Shown: in pieces, positions 1 to 10,458 of the stretch
Layout of the letters: each line of letters opens with the position of its first letter
How positions within the stretch are numbered: position 1 is the first letter of the stretch
NCBI GenBank assembly: GCA_944322725.1
Contig: CALUPU010000013.1
Coordinates: forward strand, 1-44,359
Origin: Candidatus Gastranaerophilales bacterium
GTDB taxonomy: Bacteria > Cyanobacteriota > Vampirovibrionia > Gastranaerophilales > Gastranaerophilaceae
DNA length: 44,359 nucleotides
Direction: 5' to 3'
Position numbers and translations under genes: made by a program
Notes under the pieces: model-generated
Seen by the model: only the letters and a program-made list of their open reading frames with translations
What the model was told of the DNA's origin: nothing
Database searches by the model: none

Positions 1-1493
<1,493 letters not shown>

Positions 1494-1572
1494 TTAGTTA
1501 ATATTATTTTTATTTAAAAGCGTAATATTAGATTTGAAATTGAATTTCTGTTGAAAACAAGCAAAAATCTGA

Positions 1573-1863
1573 TTACGCTTCAAGAACGCCCAAAACATCT
1601 TTTACGGACAGGATTTTGAAAGTTTCATCATTCATTTTTACGTCTGTACCTGCGTATTTTGCAAACAGAACGATTTCGCCCACTTTAACTTCCATTTCTT
1701 CTTTTTTGCCGTCGTCAAGAGTTTTGCCGGGGCCTACTGCTACTACTTCACCTTTTTGAGGTTTTTCTTTAGCAGAATCAGGGATAAAAATTCCGCCTGA
1801 AGTTTGTTCTGTATCTTCAATAACTTTGATAACCAATTTGTCGCCTAACGGTCTTATTGACAT
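1573..1863 (-). CDS. groES: Co-chaperonin GroES
   Basis: The 96-residue product starts MSIRPLGDKLVIKV and contains the mobile-loop segment EQTSGGIFIPDSAKEKPQ and the GEVVAVGPG strand, all typical of the heptameric 10 kDa lid of GroEL. An in-frame ATG 13 codons upstream is possible, but the ATG at 1861-1863 has a strong GGAGGA site 4-5 bases before it and gives the normal family length. It is the first gene of a groES-groEL operon. I looked for the CIRCE operator (TTAGCACTC-N9-GAGTGCTAA) between 1864 and 1961 and did not find it, so HrcA control is not supported by the sequence. Confidence 0.96.
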   Translation of the reverse strand: MSIRPLGDKLVIKVIEDTEQTSGGIFIPDSAKEKPQKGEVVAVGPGKTLDDGKKEEMEVKVGEIVLFAKYAGTDVKMNDETFKILSVKDVLGVLEA

Positions 1864-1961
1864 AATGTCCTCCTTTATTTTTGCTAATACGTGTATTTTC
1901 ACTAACTTACTATACTTTTATATCATTTTATCCGGTTAATTTTTTAAATATTAATGAAAAA

Positions 1962-3461
1962 TTAATGTTTCATATATTCATACAGCCTGTAGCCCTCGAG
2001 TCTTACTATAGAGGGTTTGGATATAAATACGGTGCGGAAGTTTTCCATGTCTGATACACCGATTTTTTCGGTATCGAAAAATGGTATGAGCACATATATT
2101 TTTTTGTTTTTAAATTCCGGATTGTACTCCTTCATATACTTTGCATATTCGCTCCAGCCTTTGTCAGTGAGGACATGCAGGAGTTCTTTGCTCCAGACGA
2201 CGTATCTTATAGGCTTGCCTTTGTATGCGGAGAGGATTTCTCTCTTTCCGTCAAGGTAATAAACCGTTGAAACAGCATAAGGCTCGTTGTTTGTAACTAT
2301 TACGGAGTTGTTTTTATCAATATTTTTCTCAATAAATTCCGCTGTTTCTTTTGCGCCCGAGTAAGGGTATTTGAGGTCAAGTATGCAGTATTTTGCACCG
2401 TTTAAAAAAGTTAAAAGGAAAAATATTCCTATAATTATATTAAGCGTCTTTCTGAACTTTTGAGAAAGAGACCTGTCCTGCAGGAGAAACCAGAAACAAA
2501 AAAGCAGAATCAAATGCGCACAGAATATTCTGTTTACAAAAATCCAGTGATTGTAACCGATTACGTATACGGCAAGCTGGAATAAAATCCCGAAAAACGC
2601 GATTGAAAAAAGTTTTTTGTCTTTTATAAAAAGCATGATAAAAAATGTTAAATACAGTAAAACAGACATTAGTATCGAAAATAAACCGAATGACGGAAGC
2701 ATTATTTTCTGGAAATCAGGATACTGCGCGTCATAAGCGTTTATGAAAAATTCACTTATGACTTTAACCGAAGATACAATAAGGTTTGCAGTGTCTATTT
2801 TTATTACAACATTGCTTGATGTTGTGCTGTGAAGCTGTAATACTACGGCTGCAAGCCCCGCAAGCATAATTGCACAAGAAACAATATATTGTTTCTTGAA
2901 TGTTTTTTCTTTGATAAAACATTCAAATAAAAACATGCTGAACAGAACAAATGCAAATGCAAACATTATGATATGCGTGTTGGCAAGCATTATAAGAACC
3001 GCGCTGTAGTAAAGAGGGTGGTCTTTTTGCTTAGGGTACAGTATTGCAAGTGCAAATACAAGAAGAGGCAGTATTGAATAACTCCTTGCAATCACGGGGA
3101 AAAAGTACAAGAATCCCGCGCTTGTTATTATTGCGAATTTTGTAAACCTGCTAAACGGTGAATATTGCAGAAGCAAAAACACGCTCACAACCATTGCAGA
3201 CCAGCAGGCAATCTGCATTGCCATGATTGCTTTTGCACCGTGCAGGAGTTTTGCAAAAGGCATGATAATAAGATAAAAAAACGACGGGTGTCCTTCGTTG
3301 ACAAGGTGTTTAAAAAGTTCAATTACTCCGAGGTCTTTTACAATCATCCATACCTGCGCCTCGTCAGCCCATATTTCGTGATGAAGAACCACAATCAGCG
3401 TAAAAACAGCATACAGCACTGTCCATAATATATTTTTTAGAAATGTGTTTTTGTTTTTCAT
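1962..3461 (-). CDS. GT-C family membrane glycosyltransferase (PMT_2/ArnT-like)
   Basis: A 499-residue polytopic membrane protein with about ten hydrophobic segments. After the first membrane helix it carries HHEIWADEAQVW, an acidic DE motif in the first outer loop as expected of GT-C enzymes that use polyprenyl-phosphate sugars, followed by NEGHPSFFYLI and an SRSY motif near residue 115. A soluble C-terminal region follows. The ATG at 3459-3461 is preferred over the TTG one codon upstream because AAGGA lies about 7 bases before it. It is the last gene of a six-gene operon and is paralogous to the gene at 4837-6204 (shared HHE-W-DEAQVW, NEGHP and SRSYS blocks). Acceptor and sugar are unknown. 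Confidence 0.75.
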   Translation of the reverse strand: MKNKNTFLKNILWTVLYAVFTLIVVLHHEIWADEAQVWMIVKDLGVIELFKHLVNEGHPSFFYLIIMPFAKLLHGAKAIMAMQIACWSAMVVSVFLLLQYSPFSRFTKFAIITSAGFLYFFPVIARSYSILPLLVFALAILYPKQKDHPLYYSAVLIMLANTHIIMFAFAFVLFSMFLFECFIKEKTFKKQYIVSCAIMLAGLAAVVLQLHSTTSSNVVIKIDTANLIVSSVKVISEFFINAYDAQYPDFQKIMLPSFGLFSILMSVLLYLTFFIMLFIKDKKLFSIAFFGILFQLAVYVIGYNHWIFVNRIFCAHLILLFCFWFLLQDRSLSQKFRKTLNIIIGIFFLLTFLNGAKYCILDLKYPYSGAKETAEFIEKNIDKNNSVIVTNNEPYAVSTVYYLDGKREILSAYKGKPIRYVVWSKELLHVLTDKGWSEYAKYMKEYNPEFKNKKIYVLIPFFDTEKIGVSDMENFRTVFISKPSIVRLEGYRLYEYMKH

Positions 3462-3472
3462 CAAATTTTCCT

Positions 3473-4834
3473 TTAATAATACCTGTTAATTATTGTTATA
3501 AGAGTGACAAACAGTACATACTGCGAGCCGAGAAAAATCAAAGCCCCTGTTGTTTTCCCTTTCAGGCACAGTCCTGACAGGAGTATCAAAACAAAAGGAA
3601 TAAACGGTGTGAGGTATCTCCCCTGTATGCCGAAAATATAGTCTTTTGTCTGATAAATAAGGTGTACGGCTGTAATCATTATAAAAAACGAAATTAAAAC
3701 ACCTGTAAGAACCAATAGTATCTGTTTGATACTAAAAGTGATATTCTTTTCGTTATCTGTTTTATAAAAAGTGGCAGCAAAAAGCAGAACCCAGTACAGA
3801 TACGCAGTTTGAGGAGGTATCATCGCAAGAGTTATTCCGATACTGGAAATCATATTTTTGCTCATAAACCAGAATAAGTGTTTTACTGTTTTTAAAATCG
3901 CAAAGATATAATCAACAGGATGTGACAGGGTGTTTTTTAAAACCTGTGAATGAGAAAGCAGGTGATTGTCATAAGCATACTTTGTAAAAGCAGAAGCAGA
4001 AGCGTTGAAGACAAGGAAAACACAAACGACAACGCTGCTTAAAGCGCATGCTGTCAGAAAAGTCCTTGCATAATCTTTTGTAGTGTTGAATTTTTCTTTC
4101 GGGATTAAAAAGTAAATCAGAATTAAAGGCAAATATGCAAATTTTAGAATCCCTGTAACAACGCACAAAACAGACCAGATGATTTTTTGTTTAAGGCTTA
4201 TTTTTTCGATTCCATCGTCATATGCAAGCTTTAAAGTATAAGCAAGCAGTATCATCAATACCCCGAAAGTTATGCCATCCGTGCTTATTGAGGCTGCCTG
4301 ATAAACGCACAAAGGCATAATGGAAAATATTAAAAACAGATATTTCTTAACGGGTGTTATTTTTATAGCGCAATAAATCAGTGCCAGATACACAAGCAAT
4401 GAACAAAACCGCAGAATATACATCATAAAAATTGGTGAAGCGTTAAATATTTTCATTACCCACAGCACAATAAAAGACGGAAAATACGACACAGGTGTGT
4501 AACTCGAGGGTGTGAATCTGACAAAAGTTGTGTTGTCTTTATCCAGAGGCAGAGCCGCTGCCGTAATAGTATTTTTAAAAGGTATCGGGTCAGAAGACAT
4601 CCTGTAATTGTCATAAACCTGATACAATACATCAAAATTTGCCGGCAAAATCTGTCCTGCCCAGCCGTCTTTGATTTTGAATCTGTAAGAATTTTCTGTA
4701 TATCCCCACATTTTGAACATGTGCTCGGGCTCATCAGGTGCCTGAAAAGGCGGGTTCACAAGCAGGAACAATACACCCCACACAAGGGCTGTTATAAGGA
4801 AAATATTCTCTATTTTAAAAAGTTTTTTTATCAT
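3473..4834 (-). CDS. DUF2142 polytopic membrane protein (GT-C-like)
   Basis: A 453-residue protein with about ten membrane segments. The N-terminal NPPFQAPDEPEHMFKMW is the hallmark of DUF2142, and GRYLTPFIPF near the C-terminus is its second conserved block. The DE pair after the first helix sits where GT-C glycosyltransferases keep their catalytic acid, so a role in transferring a lipid-linked sugar outside the membrane is inferred. It starts 2 bp after the stop of the upstream gene (4837-6204), with no clear SD, suggesting translational coupling. One of four DUF2142 paralogues in this operon. Confidence 0.75.
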   Translation of the reverse strand: MIKKLFKIENIFLITALVWGVLFLLVNPPFQAPDEPEHMFKMWGYTENSYRFKIKDGWAGQILPANFDVLYQVYDNYRMSSDPIPFKNTITAAALPLDKDNTTFVRFTPSSYTPVSYFPSFIVLWVMKIFNASPIFMMYILRFCSLLVYLALIYCAIKITPVKKYLFLIFSIMPLCVYQAASISTDGITFGVLMILLAYTLKLAYDDGIEKISLKQKIIWSVLCVVTGILKFAYLPLILIYFLIPKEKFNTTKDYARTFLTACALSSVVVCVFLVFNASASAFTKYAYDNHLLSHSQVLKNTLSHPVDYIFAILKTVKHLFWFMSKNMISSIGITLAMIPPQTAYLYWVLLFAATFYKTDNEKNITFSIKQILLVLTGVLISFFIMITAVHLIYQTKDYIFGIQGRYLTPFIPFVLILLSGLCLKGKTTGALIFLGSQYVLFVTLITIINRYY

Positions 4835-4836
4835 TT

Positions 4837-6204
4837 TTATTTATCTTTTGCAATGTAAAATACTTCTGTAGGTATCAGGGTATCCCTTGCACTGACAAAG
4901 AGGACGGTTTTATCTTTATCCGGTTTTTCAAGAGCACTGTAGATGTAATAGACTTTTTTGCTGTAAAAATTCTGCGGTTTTTTCATTTTGAATTTTTTGT
5001 AACCGTAGGTGTAATAATCATTGAAAGCCGTTACATAGAACTTTCGCTCAGGCAGATAAGCAAGCACTCCCGCGGTTGTCAGCGTCATATTTGATATTAT
5101 TACAGCGTCTTTTTCAATATTTTTTTCAATATACTGCGCTGCTTCTTTGCTTCCTGAATATTTATAAAAAAAGTCATTTTTGTACAGGTGGAACCCGAGA
5201 TTCCACGATAGACCGAAAATTATTACAATCAGCGTGTTTATAAAAGTCTTTTCTTTATTTTTTAACTTATCAAAAACAACCTGGAAACAAAAAACCAGTG
5301 TCAAAAGCACAAGAAAAGCTTTTTCCGGCGAGGATTTACACACACAAATATAAATATAAAACTGATATAAGGTGCTGAAACCAAATACGGCAAACAGTCT
5401 TTTGTCTTTGGCAAAAAGCAATACAAGCCCTGCAATGATACAAATTGCACCAACCCATGCACTGATGCCGGATTCTGCGTAAATGTTTGTAAAAAATCCT
5501 GTAACCGCGTTTTTAACAGCCGCAATACTTATTGTGCTCAAAGGCGCAACAGCTGCACTTACATTATCTTCGGGTCTGGATAAAATATACAGCGCAGTGA
5601 TTGCAAGGCACACAGCATTTATCAAAAAAGGTGCAAGATATTTTTTTCTGTTTTCAGAGGTTTTAAAGACATTTTCATACCCGAAAAGTATACACAGAGC
5701 GCTTGAGAAGCCGAACATCAGGATATGCGTGTTTGCAAGCAGAATATTAAAAATTGAATAAATATACGGGTGTTCTTTCTGCCGCGGATAGTACAGGGCA
5801 AGCAGAAACAAAAACAAAGGAACAAGCGAATAGCTTCTTGATATTATTGTCAGCCAGTACAAAAAACCCGCACTGAAAACAACGCTAAGCTTTGCGATTT
5901 TGCTAAAAGGCGATTTCCACAAAAACACTCCTGCTGCTGCACTCATAAAGATAAAGCTTAAAATCTGCATGGAAATAACGGGCAGTTTGATTTTTGCAAA
6001 AGGCAGTACGATTATATACCACAACAGCGGGTGTCCTTCGTTTCTAACATGGTCAAAAACACCAAAAATATTGAGGTCTCGTACAACAAGCCAGACCTGC
6101 GCCTCGTCTCTCCACAGTTCGTGATGAAGCACACCGCACAGCCCTGCTGCTAAAAAGAGTAAAAGTACAATTATATTAAATTTGTTCTTTAAAATACCCT
6201 GCAT
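4837..6204 (-). CDS. GT-C family membrane glycosyltransferase (PMT_2/ArnT-like)
   Basis: A 455-residue protein closely related to the one at 1962-3461. It has LHHELWRDEAQVWLVVRDLN after the first helix, then RNEGHPLLWYII and ISRSYSLVPLFLF, then several further membrane helices and a soluble tail. The acidic DE motif fits GT-C catalysis on a polyprenyl-phosphate sugar (family knowledge); the substrate cannot be read from the sequence. Only 1 bp separates it from the DUF2142 gene upstream, so the two are co-translated. The DUF2142-GT-C-DUF2142-GT-C order suggests pairs of the two families were duplicated together. Confidence 0.75.
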   Translation of the reverse strand: MQGILKNKFNIIVLLLFLAAGLCGVLHHELWRDEAQVWLVVRDLNIFGVFDHVRNEGHPLLWYIIVLPFAKIKLPVISMQILSFIFMSAAAGVFLWKSPFSKIAKLSVVFSAGFLYWLTIISRSYSLVPLFLFLLALYYPRQKEHPYIYSIFNILLANTHILMFGFSSALCILFGYENVFKTSENRKKYLAPFLINAVCLAITALYILSRPEDNVSAAVAPLSTISIAAVKNAVTGFFTNIYAESGISAWVGAICIIAGLVLLFAKDKRLFAVFGFSTLYQFYIYICVCKSSPEKAFLVLLTLVFCFQVVFDKLKNKEKTFINTLIVIIFGLSWNLGFHLYKNDFFYKYSGSKEAAQYIEKNIEKDAVIISNMTLTTAGVLAYLPERKFYVTAFNDYYTYGYKKFKMKKPQNFYSKKVYYIYSALEKPDKDKTVLFVSARDTLIPTEVFYIAKDK

Positions 6205-6205
6205 A

Positions 6206-7564
6206 TTAAATACCCGTATAAAACCTGTTTATTATAGTAACAAAAGAAAACGGAATCAAAATTATTAAGCAAACAATGAGGAATATGTGAAACTTTGTCC
6301 ATACAATTTTTTTGTTGTCAAAGAGCAAAAACAGTAACGGCATCATCGGGATAAAATACCTTCCCTGTACACCGTAAATATAATCGTGAAACTGAAATAA
6401 CACAAAAGCCGAGACAAAAATTACAAGCCCTGTTAGTAAGAATACAAGTGCAAAAATTAATTTGTCTTTGAGTCTTACTGCTTCTTCGGATTCTGTTTTT
6501 ATAAGTGCTGCTGTAAAAATCAAAACCGCATAAAAATTCATCACAAAAAACGGCAACGGCGTGTCATTGCAGCCAAGAAGCCCTATAAAAGCGTAAAAAT
6601 ACGATATGCCGTATGCAAGAAGCGTTTTTAACAAAAGCTTTAAAAACCATCCGAAACGGGTTAAAACAAAAGCCATCATGTATTTTTTGTCATACCCCCC
6701 TACACCTGTGTCCACGCCGTGTCCGAGTACTGCAGCATGGTTGATAAAAAGTGCGGTGATAACAATATTTATTAACGCAGGCAGTAAAAAGCAGGCACAG
6801 CGGGATTTTTGCGAGGAGAATTTTGAGGAAGGAATTATAAAAAATAACAGCAAAAACGGCAAATATGCGTATTTGCAAAGAATCAGCACTGTTGCAAGAG
6901 TCCAGAAAACTGCCATTTCCTTTTTGCCTGCGTGTACAATTGTCCTGTCATAGGCGAGTTTGAGAGTATAAGCAGTGAACAAAAATCCAACCCCCATTGT
7001 CACGGGGTCAACGGTTGCTGACGCGGCTTCGTAAACAGTCATTGGAAGTAAAGCGAGAAAAGTAATCAGCCATTTTTTGAAAGGTATGATTTTTATTGCC
7101 TGATATGCAAGCCCCGTGTACAAAAACAAGGAACACAGCCTTAAAATATAAAGCATAATGAGCGGGGGGATATTGACGAGTTTCATTGCCCACAGAATCA
7201 AAAATGCTGGAAAATAAGAAAACGGTGTGTAACTTGTTGGTGTAAACGCTTTAAAAGAGGTTTTGTCTTTGTTCAGCGGGATTTTTAAAGCTGAAACAAT
7301 TTCCTGAGCGTTTGTGCGTCTTTCCGGATGAAAGCACAGCCTGTCGAATTTGCCTATTTCAATAATGCTGTCAGGGAGAATATCTCCCGCCCTGTTATTC
7401 AAAACCTTAAAATTCAGGGTTTGATTCGTAAACCCCCACATCTTAAAAAAGTGCTGTGCCTCGTCAGGCACCTGAAAAGGCGGATTGAAAAACACAAAGA
7501 ATAATCCGAAAAACAGACATATAAACGCAAATACATTCTGCGGTTTTAAACCTTCTTTATACAT
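6206..7564 (-). CDS. DUF2142 polytopic membrane protein (GT-C-like)
   Basis: A 452-residue membrane protein beginning MYKEGLKPQNVFAF, with NPPFQVPDEAQHFFKMWGF after the first helix and GRYFIPMMPLLF near the C-terminus, both DUF2142 signatures. The start at 7562-7564 is chosen because its ATGTATAA overlaps the stop of the upstream gene by 8 bp, exactly as at the next junction upstream. A start five codons earlier is possible but disrupts that pattern. The first ~27 codons are almost the same as those of the gene at 7557-8963, while the rest has diverged strongly, pointing to tandem duplication plus local gene conversion. Confidence 0.75.
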   Translation of the reverse strand: MYKEGLKPQNVFAFICLFFGLFFVFFNPPFQVPDEAQHFFKMWGFTNQTLNFKVLNNRAGDILPDSIIEIGKFDRLCFHPERRTNAQEIVSALKIPLNKDKTSFKAFTPTSYTPFSYFPAFLILWAMKLVNIPPLIMLYILRLCSLFLYTGLAYQAIKIIPFKKWLITFLALLPMTVYEAASATVDPVTMGVGFLFTAYTLKLAYDRTIVHAGKKEMAVFWTLATVLILCKYAYLPFLLLFFIIPSSKFSSQKSRCACFLLPALINIVITALFINHAAVLGHGVDTGVGGYDKKYMMAFVLTRFGWFLKLLLKTLLAYGISYFYAFIGLLGCNDTPLPFFVMNFYAVLIFTAALIKTESEEAVRLKDKLIFALVFLLTGLVIFVSAFVLFQFHDYIYGVQGRYFIPMMPLLFLLFDNKKIVWTKFHIFLIVCLIILIPFSFVTIINRFYTGI

Positions 7565-8963
7565 AGAACCTGTATACAACCTTTACTACACTAACAAACA
7601 GTACGAAATTTATTAAAAATAAATTGAAATAAAGCAATAAATTATTTTTTGCGAAGAATTTTTTGTTGTCAAAAATCAGAAAAATCAAAGGCGAAGCCGG
7701 AATAAAATACCTGCCGAAAAATCCCGGTATTATACCGCCGTCAGAGATTTGAAAAGCAGCATACAATACAAGAAACAAAAGCAGAGTAAATGCCAGAAAT
7801 ACAGCTATAAATCCTGTTTTTTGTTTTAAATTAAATTCCGCACAACACCTGTCGCCTTCAAAATTGAATAACGAAAAGTTCAAAACAGAAACACAGTATA
7901 ATACAGCACAGTAAAAAGGAACTCTGACTTCACCCCAGCCGAAACTTCCGACAAACCCTTCAAAAGCGGTTTTAAATTTCACAAGAATGGTAAAAACCAT
8001 TGCTTTTACAAAAATTACGGGCTTGTACAAAAGCAGTCCTATAGCAGCATTGCGCATGTAAGTTTCATCCGTGCCCGCACAGGCAATGCTGTTTAAGACA
8101 AACAATATCAGAGTCAGGGCAAAAGCACACATGGCAATATATAAAAATGTCAATATCTGTCTTTTTCTGCTTCCGAATTTTTCAAAAGGAATCAGAAAGT
8201 AAATTAAGAGCAAAGGTGCATAAGCAAATTTGCACAAAATAAAGTACAGACCAACGGCGCAGTATAAAAGAAGCTGTTTTGTTGAAATAGTTTTTACCTC
8301 ATTGCTGAAAGCAAGATACAGTGTCAGTGCAAAAAACAAAAATCCCAGACCTATGGTTAGTCCGTCTGTATTTATGCCTGCTGACTGATACAATGCTGTG
8401 GGAAGCAGACCGAGTGCAAAAAACATCCATTTTTTAACGGGCGTAATTCTTATTGCAGCATAAACCAGTGCTGTGTACGTAATCAAAGAAACCAGCCTCA
8501 AAACATACATTATCCAGCCCGGGTTTATATTTGCGGCTGTCATAATTTTCATCAATACAGCCTGCGGGAGGTACGAAAATACAGTGTAAGACGGTACGGG
8601 AAAAGAGTTGAACACAAGGTGCTCTTTTTCTAAGGGGTAGGAGAGTATTTCTTTTGTTTCTTCAAGATTTGTTTTTTCAAAATCCCTCCATCTTGTGCGG
8701 ATATTTTTGTACCCTGCTTTGTACATTCCCGCAGGCATATACGCGCCTGTCTGTACGTATACTTTGTCTCTTCTTATTCCGTTTACGGTGTCCGAGGTGA
8801 GTTTTTGGTTTCCGGCTTTGCCCTCTGAGACAAGATAAATTTTCCAGAAATGGCAGCATTCATCAGCGCCTGTAAAAGGCGGTGCAAAAAATACAAAGAA
8901 TAATCCGAACAACAAGCATATGAACGCAAATATATTCTGCGGTTTTAAACCTTCTTTATACAT
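7557..8963 (-). CDS. DUF2142 polytopic membrane protein (GT-C-like), divergent motif
   Basis: A 468-residue membrane protein starting MYKEGLKPQNIFAF. The DUF2142 signature is present but altered: APPFTGADECCHFW replaces the usual NPPFQxPDE, keeping the acidic DE pair. GRYFIPASPLIF marks the C-terminal block. It shares length and many blocks (for example TGxYMPAGxYxAGYKN) with the upstream paralogue at 8956-10362, so these two are the closest pair of the array. The start overlaps the upstream stop by 8 bp (ATGTATAA), and its own end reproduces the same overlap with the next gene. Confidence 0.75.
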   Translation of the reverse strand: MYKEGLKPQNIFAFICLLFGLFFVFFAPPFTGADECCHFWKIYLVSEGKAGNQKLTSDTVNGIRRDKVYVQTGAYMPAGMYKAGYKNIRTRWRDFEKTNLEETKEILSYPLEKEHLVFNSFPVPSYTVFSYLPQAVLMKIMTAANINPGWIMYVLRLVSLITYTALVYAAIRITPVKKWMFFALGLLPTALYQSAGINTDGLTIGLGFLFFALTLYLAFSNEVKTISTKQLLLYCAVGLYFILCKFAYAPLLLIYFLIPFEKFGSRKRQILTFLYIAMCAFALTLILFVLNSIACAGTDETYMRNAAIGLLLYKPVIFVKAMVFTILVKFKTAFEGFVGSFGWGEVRVPFYCAVLYCVSVLNFSLFNFEGDRCCAEFNLKQKTGFIAVFLAFTLLLFLVLYAAFQISDGGIIPGFFGRYFIPASPLIFLIFDNKKFFAKNNLLLYFNLFLINFVLFVSVVKVVYRFYV

Positions 8964-10362
8964 AGAATCTGTATACTATCCTTATCACGCTGACTGCTAA
9001 AACAAAATTTATGAGTAGTATTGAAGCAATATTTAAAATATTACAGTATTTGTTATTCAAATAAAATTTGTTATTTAAGAATGCAAAAAATAAAACAGGC
9101 GCTGCGGGTATCAGATATCTTCCGCCAAAATGACCTATCATTCCTTTGTTGTCTATCTGAAAAGCCAGAAAAAGTGCGGCAAAAATCAAAAAATAAACCG
9201 TTATAAAAACAGCCGTAAACAAAAACGGTCTTGTTATATAAACTTTTTTGTCTTTTTCACAGTTAAAAACTGAGTGTATAACAAGCATTAAAATATATAT
9301 AAATACACAGTAAAAAGGCAGCGGAGTGTCATTCCAGCCGAATGTTCCCACAAAACCGTTTATATAAGAACCGAGATTCATCAATGTTGTATATGCTGTT
9401 ATTTGTAAAAAAGCAAAAGGATTGCTGATTAAAAGATTGTATGCAAGGTTTGTTTTAAAAACGGTGTCAGTCAACATACAAACATGAGAGACATATGCCT
9501 TAAACCCTGCGATAATAAAAAAATTGATTAATATCAAACACAAAAAAGTCTTATAGTAATCGGTTTTATTTTTGAATTTGTATTGAGGTATAAGAAAGTA
9601 AATAAATAAAATCGGAAAATAAGGTGCTTTGGAAAACACTATGAAACTCATCAGAAGAAAAAGCAGCGCTTTTTGATTTTTGCCGATTATTTTTATTTTA
9701 TCGTCATAACCAAGGTACATAACATATGCAGCCGAAAGGAATGCACACGCAAAAAGCAGACCGTCAATATTTACGGATACTGTCTGATAAATGCTCATCG
9801 GCATAAGAGCGAGCATAAAAAACAACCATTTTTTAACAGGGGTAATTTTTATTGCCAGATATACAAGAAAACAGTAAACAAACAAAGACGCGCATCGCAT
9901 AAGATAAAGAGAAATACCGGGGTTTACATTGAAGACATTGCAGATTTTCATTACAACTGCCTGAGGAAAGTAAGAAAAAATCGTATAAACAGGCACATTG
10001 TACCCGTTAAAAACCTTTGTATCTTTTTGCAATTTATAATTCAGAATGGTTTTTGTTTCTTCAATACTTGTCTTTTGTTCCGGATTGTTTCTTAAGCGCA
10101 GATTTTTGTAACCCGCAAGATAGATACCGGCAGGCATGTAATCACCCGTACCCGTATAAACTCTGGTAAAAAAGACACCGTCTATGAAATTTGTTGTTAA
10201 CCTTTTAAGATTAAAATGCCCCTGTGATATTGAATAAACTTTCCAGAAGTGGCTGTTTTCATCAGATGCCTGAAAAGGAGGATTTATAAGCATTAATAAT
10301 AAACCCCAGAATAAACATAATATTAAAAACAATTTTTCAGGCTTAATCAAAAATTTATCCAT
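8956..10362 (-). CDS. DUF2142 polytopic membrane protein (GT-C-like), first gene of the array
   Basis: A 468-residue membrane protein with NPPFQASDENSHFWKVY after the first helix and GGRYLIPAAPVLF near the end, both DUF2142 blocks. The ATG at 10360-10362 follows a GGGAG ribosome site. It is the promoter-proximal gene of the six-gene minus-strand operon and diverges from the GT2 glycosyltransferase at 10459 across a 96 bp AT-rich intergenic region that should hold both promoters. Local product: probably a sugar transferase or carrier-linked glycan enzyme of the envelope; acceptor unknown. Confidence 0.75.
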   Translation of the reverse strand: MDKFLIKPEKLFLILCLFWGLLLMLINPPFQASDENSHFWKVYSISQGHFNLKRLTTNFIDGVFFTRVYTGTGDYMPAGIYLAGYKNLRLRNNPEQKTSIEETKTILNYKLQKDTKVFNGYNVPVYTIFSYFPQAVVMKICNVFNVNPGISLYLMRCASLFVYCFLVYLAIKITPVKKWLFFMLALMPMSIYQTVSVNIDGLLFACAFLSAAYVMYLGYDDKIKIIGKNQKALLFLLMSFIVFSKAPYFPILFIYFLIPQYKFKNKTDYYKTFLCLILINFFIIAGFKAYVSHVCMLTDTVFKTNLAYNLLISNPFAFLQITAYTTLMNLGSYINGFVGTFGWNDTPLPFYCVFIYILMLVIHSVFNCEKDKKVYITRPFLFTAVFITVYFLIFAALFLAFQIDNKGMIGHFGGRYLIPAAPVLFFAFLNNKFYLNNKYCNILNIASILLINFVLAVSVIRIVYRFYV

Positions 10363-10458
10363 TAAAACTCCCGTACCCGTTATCCCCGTATCTTTTAAAT
10401 AGTATATATCAAAATGATTAACGTGTTATAATTTTGTTTAAGAAAAAACGGGGGTGAC

